64,000 nt of DNA from Sordaria brevicollis. Lineage: Eukaryota > Ascomycota > Sordariomycetes > Sordariales > Sordariaceae. Below, piece after piece: positions 46,095 to 57,656 of the stretch. The position numbers and the translations under genes are program-made. The notes under the pieces were generated by a model that ran no database searches, was not told where the DNA came from, and saw only the letters and a program-made list of their open reading frames with translations. Position 1 is the first letter of the stretch. Each line of letters opens with the position of its first letter. The stretch lies in assembly GCA_033439795.1 (NCBI GenBank), contig JAUTDP010000015.1, positions 248,001-312,000 on the forward strand. The letters run 5' to 3'.

Positions 46095-47924
46095 TGTGAA
46101 TGTGAGCCTTGTGGGTAGAAAGATGTTGAGGAGAGAAAGGAACCTAGAGGAAGCAAGAGGTCCATGTATAAGGTATCTGAGAGAGTGGCAGTCCTTGCCT
46201 CGGCTTTTGTCAACACCAAGAAGCACGAGGGACGACGATCGCAGAATAGCCGGGCATGTGGAATACCGCTCGGGTGGTGATGTCCCGAAGTAAAACTATT
46301 GAGCTTGGCGAGCTTTCGACCTGAGTGTCAGATCACGAACAAGATCTCAAACTGCTTTTTTCCTTGGGGTCACTTTCTGACCCTGATGATGTACAAAGGG
46401 CATCAACCCCGCCTCCGCATTCCAACGGCGGCCGCATCAACGGTTACCGTTGAAGGAAAGACGTCAAGTACCGACATATGGGAACCCCGATTTATGTGGC
46501 ATTGACTCGGCCCTCGAACTCCATGACCTAAGCGAACTTCATCTGGCCTTGACAGCGCGGTCTGGTAACTGTTACACAACAGAGTTCTCTACCGAAGCGA
46601 AGTCCTAGAAGCGTCTCGGTGCGGTACCATCCGCTTCATCTCGAGGTCACAAGACGAAGCGACTTGCTTGCCAAGATCATATCAGGACGTATACAGTCTG
46701 ATATAGTGATCGCGAAAGGGTTTTGTTGAGATCTACCGCCGACGTGAAGGGAGAAAGCCTGGGCAAAATTTTTGAGAATTCAGTGATGTTGGCACATAGC
46801 GTGTCGGATGTCGTAATGGTTTCGTCCGGGGATGGACTCGGGGTCGACATCGGTACTTTACATCGAACCGGCCGCTGGCTGTAGAACCCCTGCCCCTTGC
46901 TCAAATCTCTATTGCTGACTGCTGCACTCGGCCATCAATCCCATTGAGCGCCGTTGGCTTGCTCAACATCAGCGCGAAACTTGAAGCTCTGGATAGATCG
47001 TTGGAAGTTGTTGGCTAGCGCGTTGGGGAGCTCTCTCTGAGAAGAGTGAGGGAGAAGGTCGAAATCGGCTGGTAATCATTCCCATTGGTCCGAAATCGAA
47101 CTATCACAGGCTTGCTGGAGAGGAGTCTGTTAGCCAGATACATGTTTGTCCTGCTCTGATGGCGCCACTTTTCAGGAATTGCGCTAACAAATGCATGCCA
47201 AGACTTTACATCTCTATAACCAAAAGAAAGAGCTGTGCCCTCGACCAGTTCCTGCCTTCAAGTGGAAGAGGTAACACTTAGAGGTATCTGGATTCGACAT
47301 GACTCCCGTCTTTCCCCCTCCAGTATCCGGTTCGGTGCGAAGGTTACCTAGAGGTAAGTATGGAGATGGAAAAGTCAAATCGCGAACGAAGGCTCGCTTC
47401 CGTCGGGTCTCTCTTCTGGTCTCGCCCTTTGGGGTTTCCAACCAGACAACTCAGCGTAAAAGTTCTTTGAACTGGGGTGTCAATTCGAATATATCGCACC
47501 CGACCAAACAACATGGCCATTACAAAATCACCTTGTGAGACGATTCACATGCTAGTTGAGTGACCTCGCTGTAATTTTCCCACATTGTTTAGCCAATATC
47601 GGCGTATCCCCTCCATACTCTTTTCGGTCGTCGGCGCGAACACAGCGCGCGCACTGACTTCGACACACAGCCCCCGGGCTCAAGTCCCACAGGGCATTGC
47701 ATCGCAGCTCCACTCACTCGGCAACACTCCGCTGCTTTTCATCCCGAACATCGTCCCCGCTCGGTCACCATCACGCCGAGCAACAGCAGCAGCACCCAGC
47801 AGCCAGCATCAGCAGGACCCGACACGACGTCAATCTTCGGCCGAGATAGGCCGGCCCTCACCAATCGCGCTGGTCAGCGATCCGATATCTGTGTGTATAG
47901 CGATTGATTGACACGAGGAGCGCG
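46095..47924. other. Divergent promoter region between lra3 and the Zn2Cys6 regulator
   Basis: No gene recognised. It must hold both promoters and probably a long 5' leader of the regulator; a non-ATG open frame at 47585-47911 is not in phase with the regulator. Confidence 0.5.
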
Positions 47925-50577
47925 ATGCATTCCCAACCCGGTGCTTCTGCTTCTGCTGGTACAGCTTCATCAAGTTCCCGATACAGCGGCGGGCAACAAC
48001 AATACCATCAACAACAAGCAGGAGGATCGTCATCACGACCACCATTGCCATCTCCATTTCAGGGACAGCAGCACCATGATCCGCGAAATTCATCAGTCTA
48101 TAGCGATGACGGCCAGCAAAGTGGCGACGACGACGAGAATGACCACGGTAACGACCAAGAGCTTCCCAATGGCAAGCGCAAGAGGCCCCTTTCTGTGAGG
48201 TGAGTTCTCACTCATAGACTTTCATCTCATTCTGTTTCCATCCCATCCTCTTCACAACCTCAGCCATAATATCATCACACTTTCTGTTAGCGCAACCGTG
48301 CATGGTACGCGCTGTGGATAACACCATATCCTTCGTCCCGGGATCATTACCAATGGCAACTACTTCACTTGCGCGTCGCACTTCTCATACATTTTCATTA
48401 AGCGTCGTATGAACTAACTAACAATCAAAAGCTGCGAGACTTGCAAAACACGCAAGGTTCGTCTACTCTCTCATGGCATATCACCCACCGCCATTTGCTC
48501 GACTCGTCAAGACTAACCTTGAACTAGGTTAAATGCGATCGTGGCCAGCCATCTTGCGGCTGGTGTACTAGAAACGCGCATGCGTGCGAGTACAAAGAGC
48601 GCAAAAAGCCCGGTCTCAGAGCAGGCTATGGCCGCGAGTTGGAGCAGCGTCTCGACCATCTCGAAGGGGAGCTCCGGAAACACGCCGAGATCCTTGCGGC
48701 ACATGGACTCGATATCAACAGCACGAGGACCCCGGGTAGTGTCAACAGTCCTGCGACCCTCAACAGCAATACAACCACCAGGAATAACCACGTGTCATCA
48801 AGCCATCGAAGCAATCCAAGCCTGCAGAGCAACGATCATGGTACACCGCGGGAAGTCGGGCCTCCTCCAGTCTTTGCTCACGCCGGTCCAGATTCAGCTG
48901 AGAGGGCTCTCTTCATGCATAAACCCTCAACCTCAGCCGATTACGGTCTGGGTCCTCGCACTCCAGCCGTCGTACATGACAACTTTCAGCATGCGACAAC
49001 TACTCAACCTCATATACAACCGGCCATGACCCCTAGTGCGGCCATTCACGAGTACTATAGCGCCCCCAAAGCCGCTCCCCATCAGATACCTTCCGTGTTA
49101 CCGGCCACGCAAGGCCAAGGTGGCACCGAGCAGGAGCTCCCGCCGTACGGTGTCTGTTATGCGCTTATGGAGCTATACTTCAAACACATCCACCCATGGT
49201 GTCCGATACTGGATCGCGAGACGACCAAAGATCTCTTCTTTGGAGAGAGAATCCCGAACGAAGAGGAGAAGATCCTGCTGCACGCTATCGTCGCTACAGC
49301 CATGAGATTCGCAACCAACAAAAACCTCCCTCAAGAAAGTCGACAGCGTTTTTACAACTCCTCAAAGCAGCGTGTCTTGCTGTATGGAATGGAGCATTCG
49401 TCCGTCATGTCGTTACAAGCCCTGGTGATCCTTGCGCTGGATCTCTGCGGCAGTAGCAACGGGCCCCCAGGATGGAACATCATGGCTCTCATCACTCGAG
49501 GGGTGGTACAACTTGGCTTGGCCGTGGAGACAAACTCCATGACGGTTTCTCCTAGCTATCCCTCCATCTACACGCTTCGCGCCATGGTCCTTCCAGAACC
49601 ACGCGACTTCGCCGAAGAAGAGTCCCGCAGGAGGCTGTTCTGGATGGTATATGTGCTCGACCGGTACGCCACCATCTCCACGGCGTTCGACTTTGCGCTC
49701 GATGACAAGGAAATCGACCGGACCCTGCCATGTCGCGACGAGCTGTGGATTAAGAACCAAAAAGTTGAAACTCGATGGTTCCACACCGCTGACGACGACA
49801 GCCGACTCAACAGCTACACTACCGCCGACTATCAAGTTAACAAGCCCGAGAATCTCGGCGCCTTCAGCCACTACATCGAAATACTAGGAATCCTTTCCAA
49901 CATTCACAAATTCCTCAAGCAGCCCGTCGACATTTCGTCTCTTACCGACGTCGAAACTTGGCAGGCCCGCTACCGTCAACTCGACAACATGCTCAAGATG
50001 TGGAAGTTCGAACTTCCCGATGAGTACACCCACATGGCCAAGATCTACGACCACCCAAGAGTTGCCCGTTCCCTAAGCTGCACCTGGATCATGCTCCACG
50101 CCACCTACCACACCGCCGTCATTCGTCTACATTCATCAGCCGCATACCCGACCGTCCGCTCGCCCATCTTCGCCCCATCCTTCTTGGCCTCCCAAACCTG
50201 CCGCGACGCAGTCAACAACATCCTCGCCCTGGGCAAGTTCGTCGTCGAATACAACTTCCTCTCCACCCTCGGGCCTCCCTTTGCATTCACGCTCTGGGTC
50301 GCCGCCCGCGTTCTCCTCGTTCACGGCAGCACCGTCGAGCGCCGTCTCAACTACCCGGATATCCAGTTCTTCGTCGACACCCTTCGCAAAATGGGCGAGT
50401 ACTGGCCCGTAGCCACGCGCTACTCCAACCTCCTGACGCGCGTGCTAGACGAGTACAAGGCCAGCGTGAGCGAAGGCGATGAGGTGACACCCAGTAGCAT
50501 GCGGATATTGGCGGACATGCGACGAACCGCGTTCGATTTGGATTTGTTGATTAGTCGCCAGCCTAGACATCGGGTGA

Positions 50578-50615
<38 letters not shown>

Positions 50616-51320
50616 GGGCATGGACATGGTCATTCAACCAACGCTGGCGGAACCAACATGATAAACGCAGGCGTCATGACCCCTGTCATGAACCATAATG
50701 CCAACGGGCAACAGTTCTCCGTGGGACCAACACCACTACCACCACCACCAGGAGGAACAGGCCCTCACGACCTGGAATACCTCGACGTCTTTGACTTTTT
50801 CAACATGCCCAGGTTTCCTCTCTCTGCTATTGGGCCAACGGCACAGGCACAGATACAGGCACAGGCACAAAATGAAATCAACAACCAGAATCACCAGGAC
50901 CATAATAACCTCGCTGTTGGAGATAGACGAATATTACCTGATAATGGAGAAACTACCATTAGCAGCAGCAAACATCTAGGGCAAGGGCAGCAAGGAATAA
51001 ACAGCGATACCTTGCAGGGTCCAGAACAGGGGATCGGAGTCGGTGGCGAGTTCAATATTATGGATTTCACGGTATACCCAGAGCGGGATTGGCTTGGGAA
51101 TTCGAGAGGGAGTTCGGGGTGGGTTGATGGTGCTACAGGAGGTATAGGAGCTGGGTCTGGGGCAGGGGCAAGGCCTGAGCAGGAGACTACCACCGGGAGA
51201 GGTGGTGGTCCTGGTACCAATACCAACACCAGTACCAGAAAAACAACGAGGACGGCAGAGAGCAGCAGCGCGGGCGCGGGCGCAGGCACAAGTGGTGGAA
51301 ATGCGGCGGAAGGTGGTTAG
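47925..51320 (+). CDS. Zn2Cys6 fungal transcription factor, putative rhamnose regulator
   Basis: Three exons (47925-48199, 48432-48456, 48528-51320) give 1030 residues; exon 2 is only 25 nt. Splicing assembles a complete zinc cluster with Cys at 93, 96, 103, 110, 113 and 120 (CX2CX6CX6CX2CX6C), followed by a basic linker (YKERKKPGLRAGYG) and a short coiled coil (ELEQRLDHLEGELRK). The fungal-specific transcription factor middle domain is recognisable from about residue 305 (LMELYFKHIHPWCPILDRET) through the LALDLCG and RRLFWMVYVLDR motifs. The C terminus is Gln/Asn/Gly-rich, with 11 consecutive Gln from residue 785 followed by a His/Gly repeat. It acts in the nucleus as a dimer on CGG-type sites. 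Its position beside rhamnose genes suggests the role of yeast TRC1, Aspergillus rhaR or Neurospora rhr-1; this is an inference from position. Confidence 0.9.
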
Positions 51321-52631
51321 CGGGACAGTAACAACTACTCATCATGGCTAGAATCGTTTGATTGATTGGTGATAAATTACCTAACCTACGACTTGAATCA
51401 AAAAAATCGAAAATAAAAATTTGCTGTCGGTTTTGGGTTGCGGATTGGATAAGTAATTACTAAAACTGGAGCAGGAGCAGGAGCTGGAGCTGGAGCAGGA
51501 GCAGGAGCAGGAGCTTGAGCTGGAGCAGGAGCAGGAGCTTGAGCTGGAGCAGGAGCAGGAGCTTGAGCTTGAGCTGGAGCAGGAGCTTGAGCTGGAGCAG
51601 GAGCAGGAGCGAGAGCCGGGCTCCAGCTTGAATGAAGAAAAAAAAAAAAAGATCCGATCGTCTTGGAACGTTCCGTCGGAAGGCGCATAGGTACCTAGAG
51701 ATGTTGAACGTGTGGCAGTTCCGCTGTTGCCTTCTCAAATCCCAGCGTGGGTTAGGTTTTTTCTTCGTCTCTGGAATGAACATCACAGACGGAGTTACAA
51801 TCGGCATCCCGTCTCCAGGATCGGTGAATCATGCATCAACCGCTCTTGAAGAATACGGACATCAGCTCAGCCTCCTATTCGGAATAACTTTATGACTTTT
51901 AGTTGAATGGCGCTCCCGAGTTCTCTTTTTTTGACAGTTTCCCGCAGTTGCGCGATTGTCGACTCAGGCCTTCCAGCGAGGTTAATTTTACAGTAGCATA
52001 CATAGCACAGCGCGGTAGCGGAACGGACACTTGCATCAGCCTGGACGACAATAGTCGAAGTATCGATCGCTCTAGAATTTCAAGATCCGGGTCACACGTT
52101 GATGAATTGCCTATGGCATAGGACTTCCAATGGTGTTCACTACTGCTTGGTCGCAACCACACGAAACGAGGCACCCATCTGTGAGGGAGCCCATATTGAA
52201 GAGGACTTTTGGGGTTAATGACCCTTTGGTCCTGCATTCAGAACAGTACGTATCACGATAAATCGCACAATGTGTCGATAAACTCATACTGGCTCGCACA
52301 TTTGACGATGGTCTAGATGCATCGTTCCTGTTATGCCTTGTGGTGCGCCGCCGTTGACTTGCAGCCGATGATGGCTTCAATGTAACACACCGTACCCCCA
52401 ATCTGGAACAGCCACAGCGCCAATCATTTGGAGATTCATCGAGGTAGTGCGCGGACGAGGAAGGCATTTTGGCTTGTTTAACAAGGACTAAGAACCCTTC
52501 CGAATGTCCTCAAGTTGCCTCGATCTTTCACCCATCCGGTTTGCCCGCTAAGGATATCCTTTCGACACATTCGACTGAGACATTCTATCATACCAACTCC
52601 CAAGAATTCTCGTAACTAACAATCGTCGCTT
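51321..52631. other. Intergenic region
   Basis: It holds a hexanucleotide minisatellite (51466-51612) just after the regulator gene and the presumed promoter of the HeLo-like gene. A 118-codon minus-strand frame at 52111-52467 has no recognisable features. Confidence 0.5.
51466..51612. repeat. GAGCAG/GAGCTG/GAGCTT hexamer minisatellite
   Basis: About 24 six-base units that vary only at the last two positions, with a higher-order pattern of roughly 48-60 bp. It lies 150 bp after the stop codon of the Zn2Cys6 gene. Confidence 0.9.
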
Positions 52632-55600
52632 ATGGACCCAGCTTCAGCCATTGGTATCGCCGCGGCGGCATTTCAATTCGCACAATTGACTGCCAAAGCC
52701 ACCGCTAAAGGAGTTGGATTGCTGAGAAGCCTGAAAGAGACGCCGTCAAAGCTAAAGGAACTCTTGAGCGTTGTCGAGATCTCAAACAAGCAGACGGCAA
52801 GCCTACAAGAGTCCTTATCCGATCCTGCTTCCACCTTGGCCGCTGCATTGCCGCATGATCAGCTGTCATTTCTACGCACAAACGTTGACGAGGCCGCGAG
52901 GATTACCAGAGAGCTTCAGAAAGAGCTTGAAAGCCTGTTTGGAAGCCAGAAAAGGGGGTTGACGGGCGCCAAAAAGCTATGGAGAGATGTTCTCTCCGTC
53001 AAGAGAGAACGGGCGCTTGAGGAGAAGCTCAACAAGATGAAATGGTACAATGGAGAGATCGAGAGGGGACTGCAAGTGAGCGTGCTAGCTCTTGCGGGTC
53101 AGATATTGTAAGAGAGACCAGAGTGTGTCCAAGTCGCATCTATCATTTTTCAACTCTACTGACTTATACGGATGCCACGTTGCGCATACAGGGAATGCTC
53201 CAACACCACTCAAGCGTCGGTGGACGACAACACAGCTCAACTACGGGAGTTGAATGTCATGATGACTGACTTGAACGGCAAAGTCAATGACATGGTCAAC
53301 TCACCCATGGCTGTCCAGGCACGCTTTGATGGACTTGCCGCGAGCGAAATCCAAGCCACACAATTCAGTTCCACAACGGCTCATCTGGCCATCTCAGTGA
53401 GGCAGGAACCAGGGGCAGCCACCAAGGAAGATCTCAACGAAATACGGAAAGACTTGTTGATGCTTATGACTGGACAAAAGTCACGACCTGATACGCTTTC
53501 GAACGCTCCTTCCTCAACTGGGGCTCTCCTTTCAGATTCGGACAAGGTGGAGCTGGCTGCGCAAATCCGGCAAGAGCTCCTTAACCCGAGTACGTTGAAG
53601 AGCAGCTGCGACTTTTTGATGGCAACCGGCATTCAACCGGAAAAACTTCCACTTCCACTTCGGACCCTTTCTGCTGCACACCGCTCAATATCCCGAGACA
53701 AACTCTGTCGGTGTCAGATTGCCACCTACGACAAGCCCGAGAAAACGCTCAAACATGGGCCGTTCTCTTTCTACTACCGAGGCGAAAAGCAACATGACGA
53801 ATCCTGCCCCCACAGGAAGACTCAAGCCCGCGATCGAAGCTGGCGATACCAGCTCGGCATGCAACTCGCTCCTCTTCTCAACAAGACCGTGCAGTTTGCC
53901 TTTTCTGCCAGCTTCGGCGGAGGCGGTCTCGAGTTGCAGTTCCCAATGAGGGTGTTCCCCACCGTCCAGCGCAGCAAATCACCCATTTTCAAGCTCTTCG
54001 ATAGCTTCCCCGAGCGATGCACAAAGACCATCAGATGGCAGTCTTACGAAGAGAAACACGTATATCTGCATTGGAAGATGGAAGGAAAGTGCTTCGCGCA
54101 CGGTGGTGAAGTCAACCAATTCATATGGGACGTCGACCTTGTCCGGGCTGAGCTGCGACACATCCACAAGGCACTGCTTGACTCGGAGACCTTTCAGATT
54201 GGTTCCATCAGGGATAGGGACGAATCTGGTTACACGGTACTACATGTGAGTAATTCATGGACATTTTAGATCCCGTATACCTTGTTCAAGCTCAGTCTGA
54301 CATTCCACCTTTCGCCTCTATATAGGAGATTGCAATGCTTGTTTTGATGCTTGCGCCGGTTTACAGCCAAGTCACGACTGAGATATCCGCATTGCTCGAC
54401 CTCGCAACAACAAGCGGGATTGACCCACAGGCCACAGCCGACATTGAGGGGCCTCGGAAGTACATGCCAGTCCAAAAATTCTCTCGGGCATTCAAATACA
54501 AAAGTTCTGCAGCTGTCTGGAACATGTAAGTTTGGTCAGTATCCCTGCACGAATCGATCCATGTTAACACATGGATAAATACAGGTGTCTCCCCGGTCCA
54601 TTGTCTTCAACGGCAGCAGACACTGCCAGAGCTAGCATCGTGTCCATCGCCCAGAAGCTATCCGACACGGACATCCCACTCCTCAACTATTTTCTTGCGC
54701 AAGGTTCTGCTGAGTTCGGCAGCCACCTGATCGATATACCCCCAAACTTGCTGTTCCCCTACAGGCCCTCAGATCTACGAAATCACGTCGCCAGGAACAG
54801 CTGTTCTGATTTCGAGCACTATGCACACGTGAACATGATTCTACGAAGAGTTCTGGAGAAGAATCAGTGTCTCTCTACCTGTGAGTTTGTGATGTAGTAT
54901 CTCTTAGGCGAACGTATGGATACTGACATTGGTTGCCGGTTAGACATCTTCGACGGAGAACTAGCAGAGATCGTACTGAAACGGGACCTTCGCCAGCTGC
55001 AAAGACTGTTGGCACTCCTGTCTCCTTCGCAACTTGAAGTACAAGCCTTCGGCTTCCACGGCTTAAGCGTCCTGGATCTCGCTGTTGGATGGCCCGAGGG
55101 CCTCCAGGTTCTTTCCGTGCGATGGCCATGGGACGTGAGCAGAACGTTGTGGCTGGCTCATCTACTATCGGACAACGACTCTCTCTGGATTTTGAGTTAC
55201 ATGTTCCCTTGCATGCCAATGAACTCTTTCGTCTTCGTCGGCATCATTCAGTCTCTGTCCAAAACGGGTGCTATGGACCATGCCAAGATCATCATCCAAG
55301 CTCAAATACAAAAGCGTAAAGAGCTCGCTGATCTTGGACGACAACACCTCTCCGCTGAAGAGCAGGAGGGCTGTGGACTGGACAGCCCAGATGGTACCGC
55401 ACTGGACTGTCTGGCATGGGTTGTTTACGACAAGTTGAAAACGAAGAAAGCCATACCGCTGCACCGAATAGCGTCACTGAACCCCGGCATTCCGAACCTG
55501 TCGATTTATACCATCCTCTCCATTCTGCTCACTGATATTTACATGTATCGTCCTCCAGCTCCATTCCTCACAGACGTACAACAACTCGACTGCGCAATAT

Positions 55601-57009
55601 TCCTTGTCGACGTCCTAGAGGAACTATGGAAGAACGGGTTTCGAACCATCGATCAAGAAGGCTGGTATACCCCCGTGGAAGGTTTGCTGTTCGCTCTTTC
55701 CAAGGACCTTGACCGGCTGCCACTTATTGTTTGGTTACTGCAACATGGCGCCAAGCCAAACTTCTTATCTCTGCATCTTCCCACCGCGCCATGCCGTCAG
55801 ACTTACATCCCAAACAACCTGCTGTGGCGGTTAGGACAAGTTTCGCGAAAATCAGACCACCCGTTACGAGCGGAGCTCCTTTTCGATCTGGTGAGATACG
55901 CGGCGGGTGTTTGCAATACCATGGAAACTGACAGTTGCGTCTGCTACTGTTCCTCAAGTGGATGTCTGCCGCTTCACGACTTCGTGATGTTTGACAGGCC
56001 CTGGAACGAAGATTGTTTCGGACGCGAGCACGAGATGAACATGGTGATGTCGTTTATCGAGGCATGCAGTCTGACCGACGACGAGAAGACGAGATGTTTT
56101 GCAGAGGCTGTCCGTATGGAACTTTTCTTCAGACTCGGTCTCGTCCACAGCTGCCATGGAAACTGGAGGTTGACCACGGAGGAGCGGGGCCTGGTCAGGG
56201 AAGAGTATGAAGAGCTTGGGTCTCAGCTTAACTTGCTCATCACTGCTTACCGTGGTTCCCTAATGGCGTTCTCGCTGGAAGACGAGAAACCGTTCTCTAT
56301 TGAGTTTATTTGTGACTGCATGGAGGTGAAAGGGTATGGACCGGTATCATGGGGCAGCCACAACCTGGACAGGCACACCACCCGGTTGCTGGCGCACTGG
56401 CAGCACTGGTGGAGTCTGATGGCTAAGATCCTTACGGATCCTAACTCAATTCCTCTCGACCACGACGAGCGGATTACCAAGGGGGACACTCGGTTTGCAA
56501 AGGCGGATACAATGACGGCTCTGGCATTGAAACAGCAGGGATATGAAGGGTTGGATTACACGGAAGTCATCCAAAGGCATTTTGCCCATGAGCTTCAATC
56601 CTCAGCCGGCAGCATCGAGCTTAACATTCCTGACCAAGTGGCCGACAACAACGGGAGTGTAGAAAAACCAGTGGTACGGCTGGAACGCCCAGAACTGCTG
56701 GAAGGTCTGATGGAGAAGCTTCAGCGTAAGGCAGCCGGTTTGGAGGTGGACTCTACCTTAAAGAAACAAGGGGAAAACCACGACACAAAACGTCCTAAAA
56801 AGAAGAAGAAGAGGAAGCACGAGTGCCAATGTCCAGGCATTTGGATGCAAACTCAATCCCGTTGCCACCACAGCTGGGATTTCAAGACGCATACTCCACG
56901 GTCGTCGCAAGCGAAGAAGGACGATAGTCCTTCGGTGACGGTGGCGGTGAGCTTCGATCGGTCTCAGGCCGGAGGGAAACCGCCTGATTGCATCTTGGTT
57001 GAGATCTAG
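52632..57009 (+). CDS. HeLo-like/STAND N-terminal domain protein with ankyrin-like segments
   Basis: Five exons (52632-53107, 53192-54245, 54326-54525, 54585-54880, 54944-57009) join in frame to 1363 residues; every intron is GT-AG of 59-84 nt. The N terminus (MDPASAIGIAAAAFQFAQLT, then LRSLKETPSKLKELLSVVEI) is the helical domain found at the start of many fungal STAND/NLR proteins and related to HeLo-like domains. A helical, coiled-coil-prone segment follows to about residue 240, then a region of no known fold with SFYYRGEK and Cys/His pairs. Near 505-760 are ankyrin-like pieces (DESGYTVLHEIA; FHGLSVLDLAVG). Near 1291-1301 there is a basic tract (KRPKKKKKRK) suited to nuclear import, then CQCPG and CHH. 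No P-loop NACHT or NB-ARC motif is visible, so it is not a full NLR. A HET-domain gene lies 650 bp downstream on the same strand. Confidence 0.8.
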
Positions 57010-57656
57010 AAAACTTCATTCTAGAGGTTCGGGTGAGGCTTGGGGATATGTAGAATTACAAAAAGTCTCTATTAGTGAGCTAGTTGTCAGATACTACTAC
57101 TACTTGTCACTCAGTCCAGTCAAACTCCCAAATACTGATGGAGCTGCAGCGAGTGATGGTGATTTTGCTGAAGCCATGAAAGTATGAAACATGTCTTGGC
57201 ATAGTGTAGGTACCTAGGTAGCACCGTAGCTCTCTCTTCAGTTGATCACAGCTCTTGGACAATATTCCGTCGTCTCCATATGATTAAGAAGTTGTCATCC
57301 ACATGGTCCAACGGGCCAATAGGTTTTTGTGTGTTGTGTCAGTTTTGTACCACATATATACATACGTAGTATGGTAGCGGCTGACACGGTTAACGATAAC
57401 GCCCGATGACACCCGATTAGATTAATATCAATGGACATGATGTATATGACGATTTCGAACGGCGTGAACCGGTATCATGATGGCCGAACGGCCCGCTTGA
57501 GAGTTGCTGTTTACCAGCCATATCTGCAGTGGCACCTGGTGCCTACCTACCAAGTTAGTGCTTACATACTTTACCAAGGCTAAGTCTCATTGGCTTCATC
57601 CCGAAATTCATATACTATCAAGATCTCTCCCCTCTCGTCATGAACTTCCCAGGAAG
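57010..57656. other. Spacer between the HeLo-like gene and the HET pseudogene
   Basis: A 647-bp spacer with no gene recognised; the presumed promoter of the downstream HET gene. Confidence 0.5.

Noticed and set aside
52111..52467. 118-codon minus-strand frame upstream of the HeLo-like gene
   Set aside because: Starts with ATG and is divergent, but composition and Cys positions fit no family and no regulatory context supports it.
52632..57009. Complete NLR with NACHT or NB-ARC domain
   Set aside because: No P-loop (GxxxxGK[ST]) or Walker B-like motif found in the joined exons.
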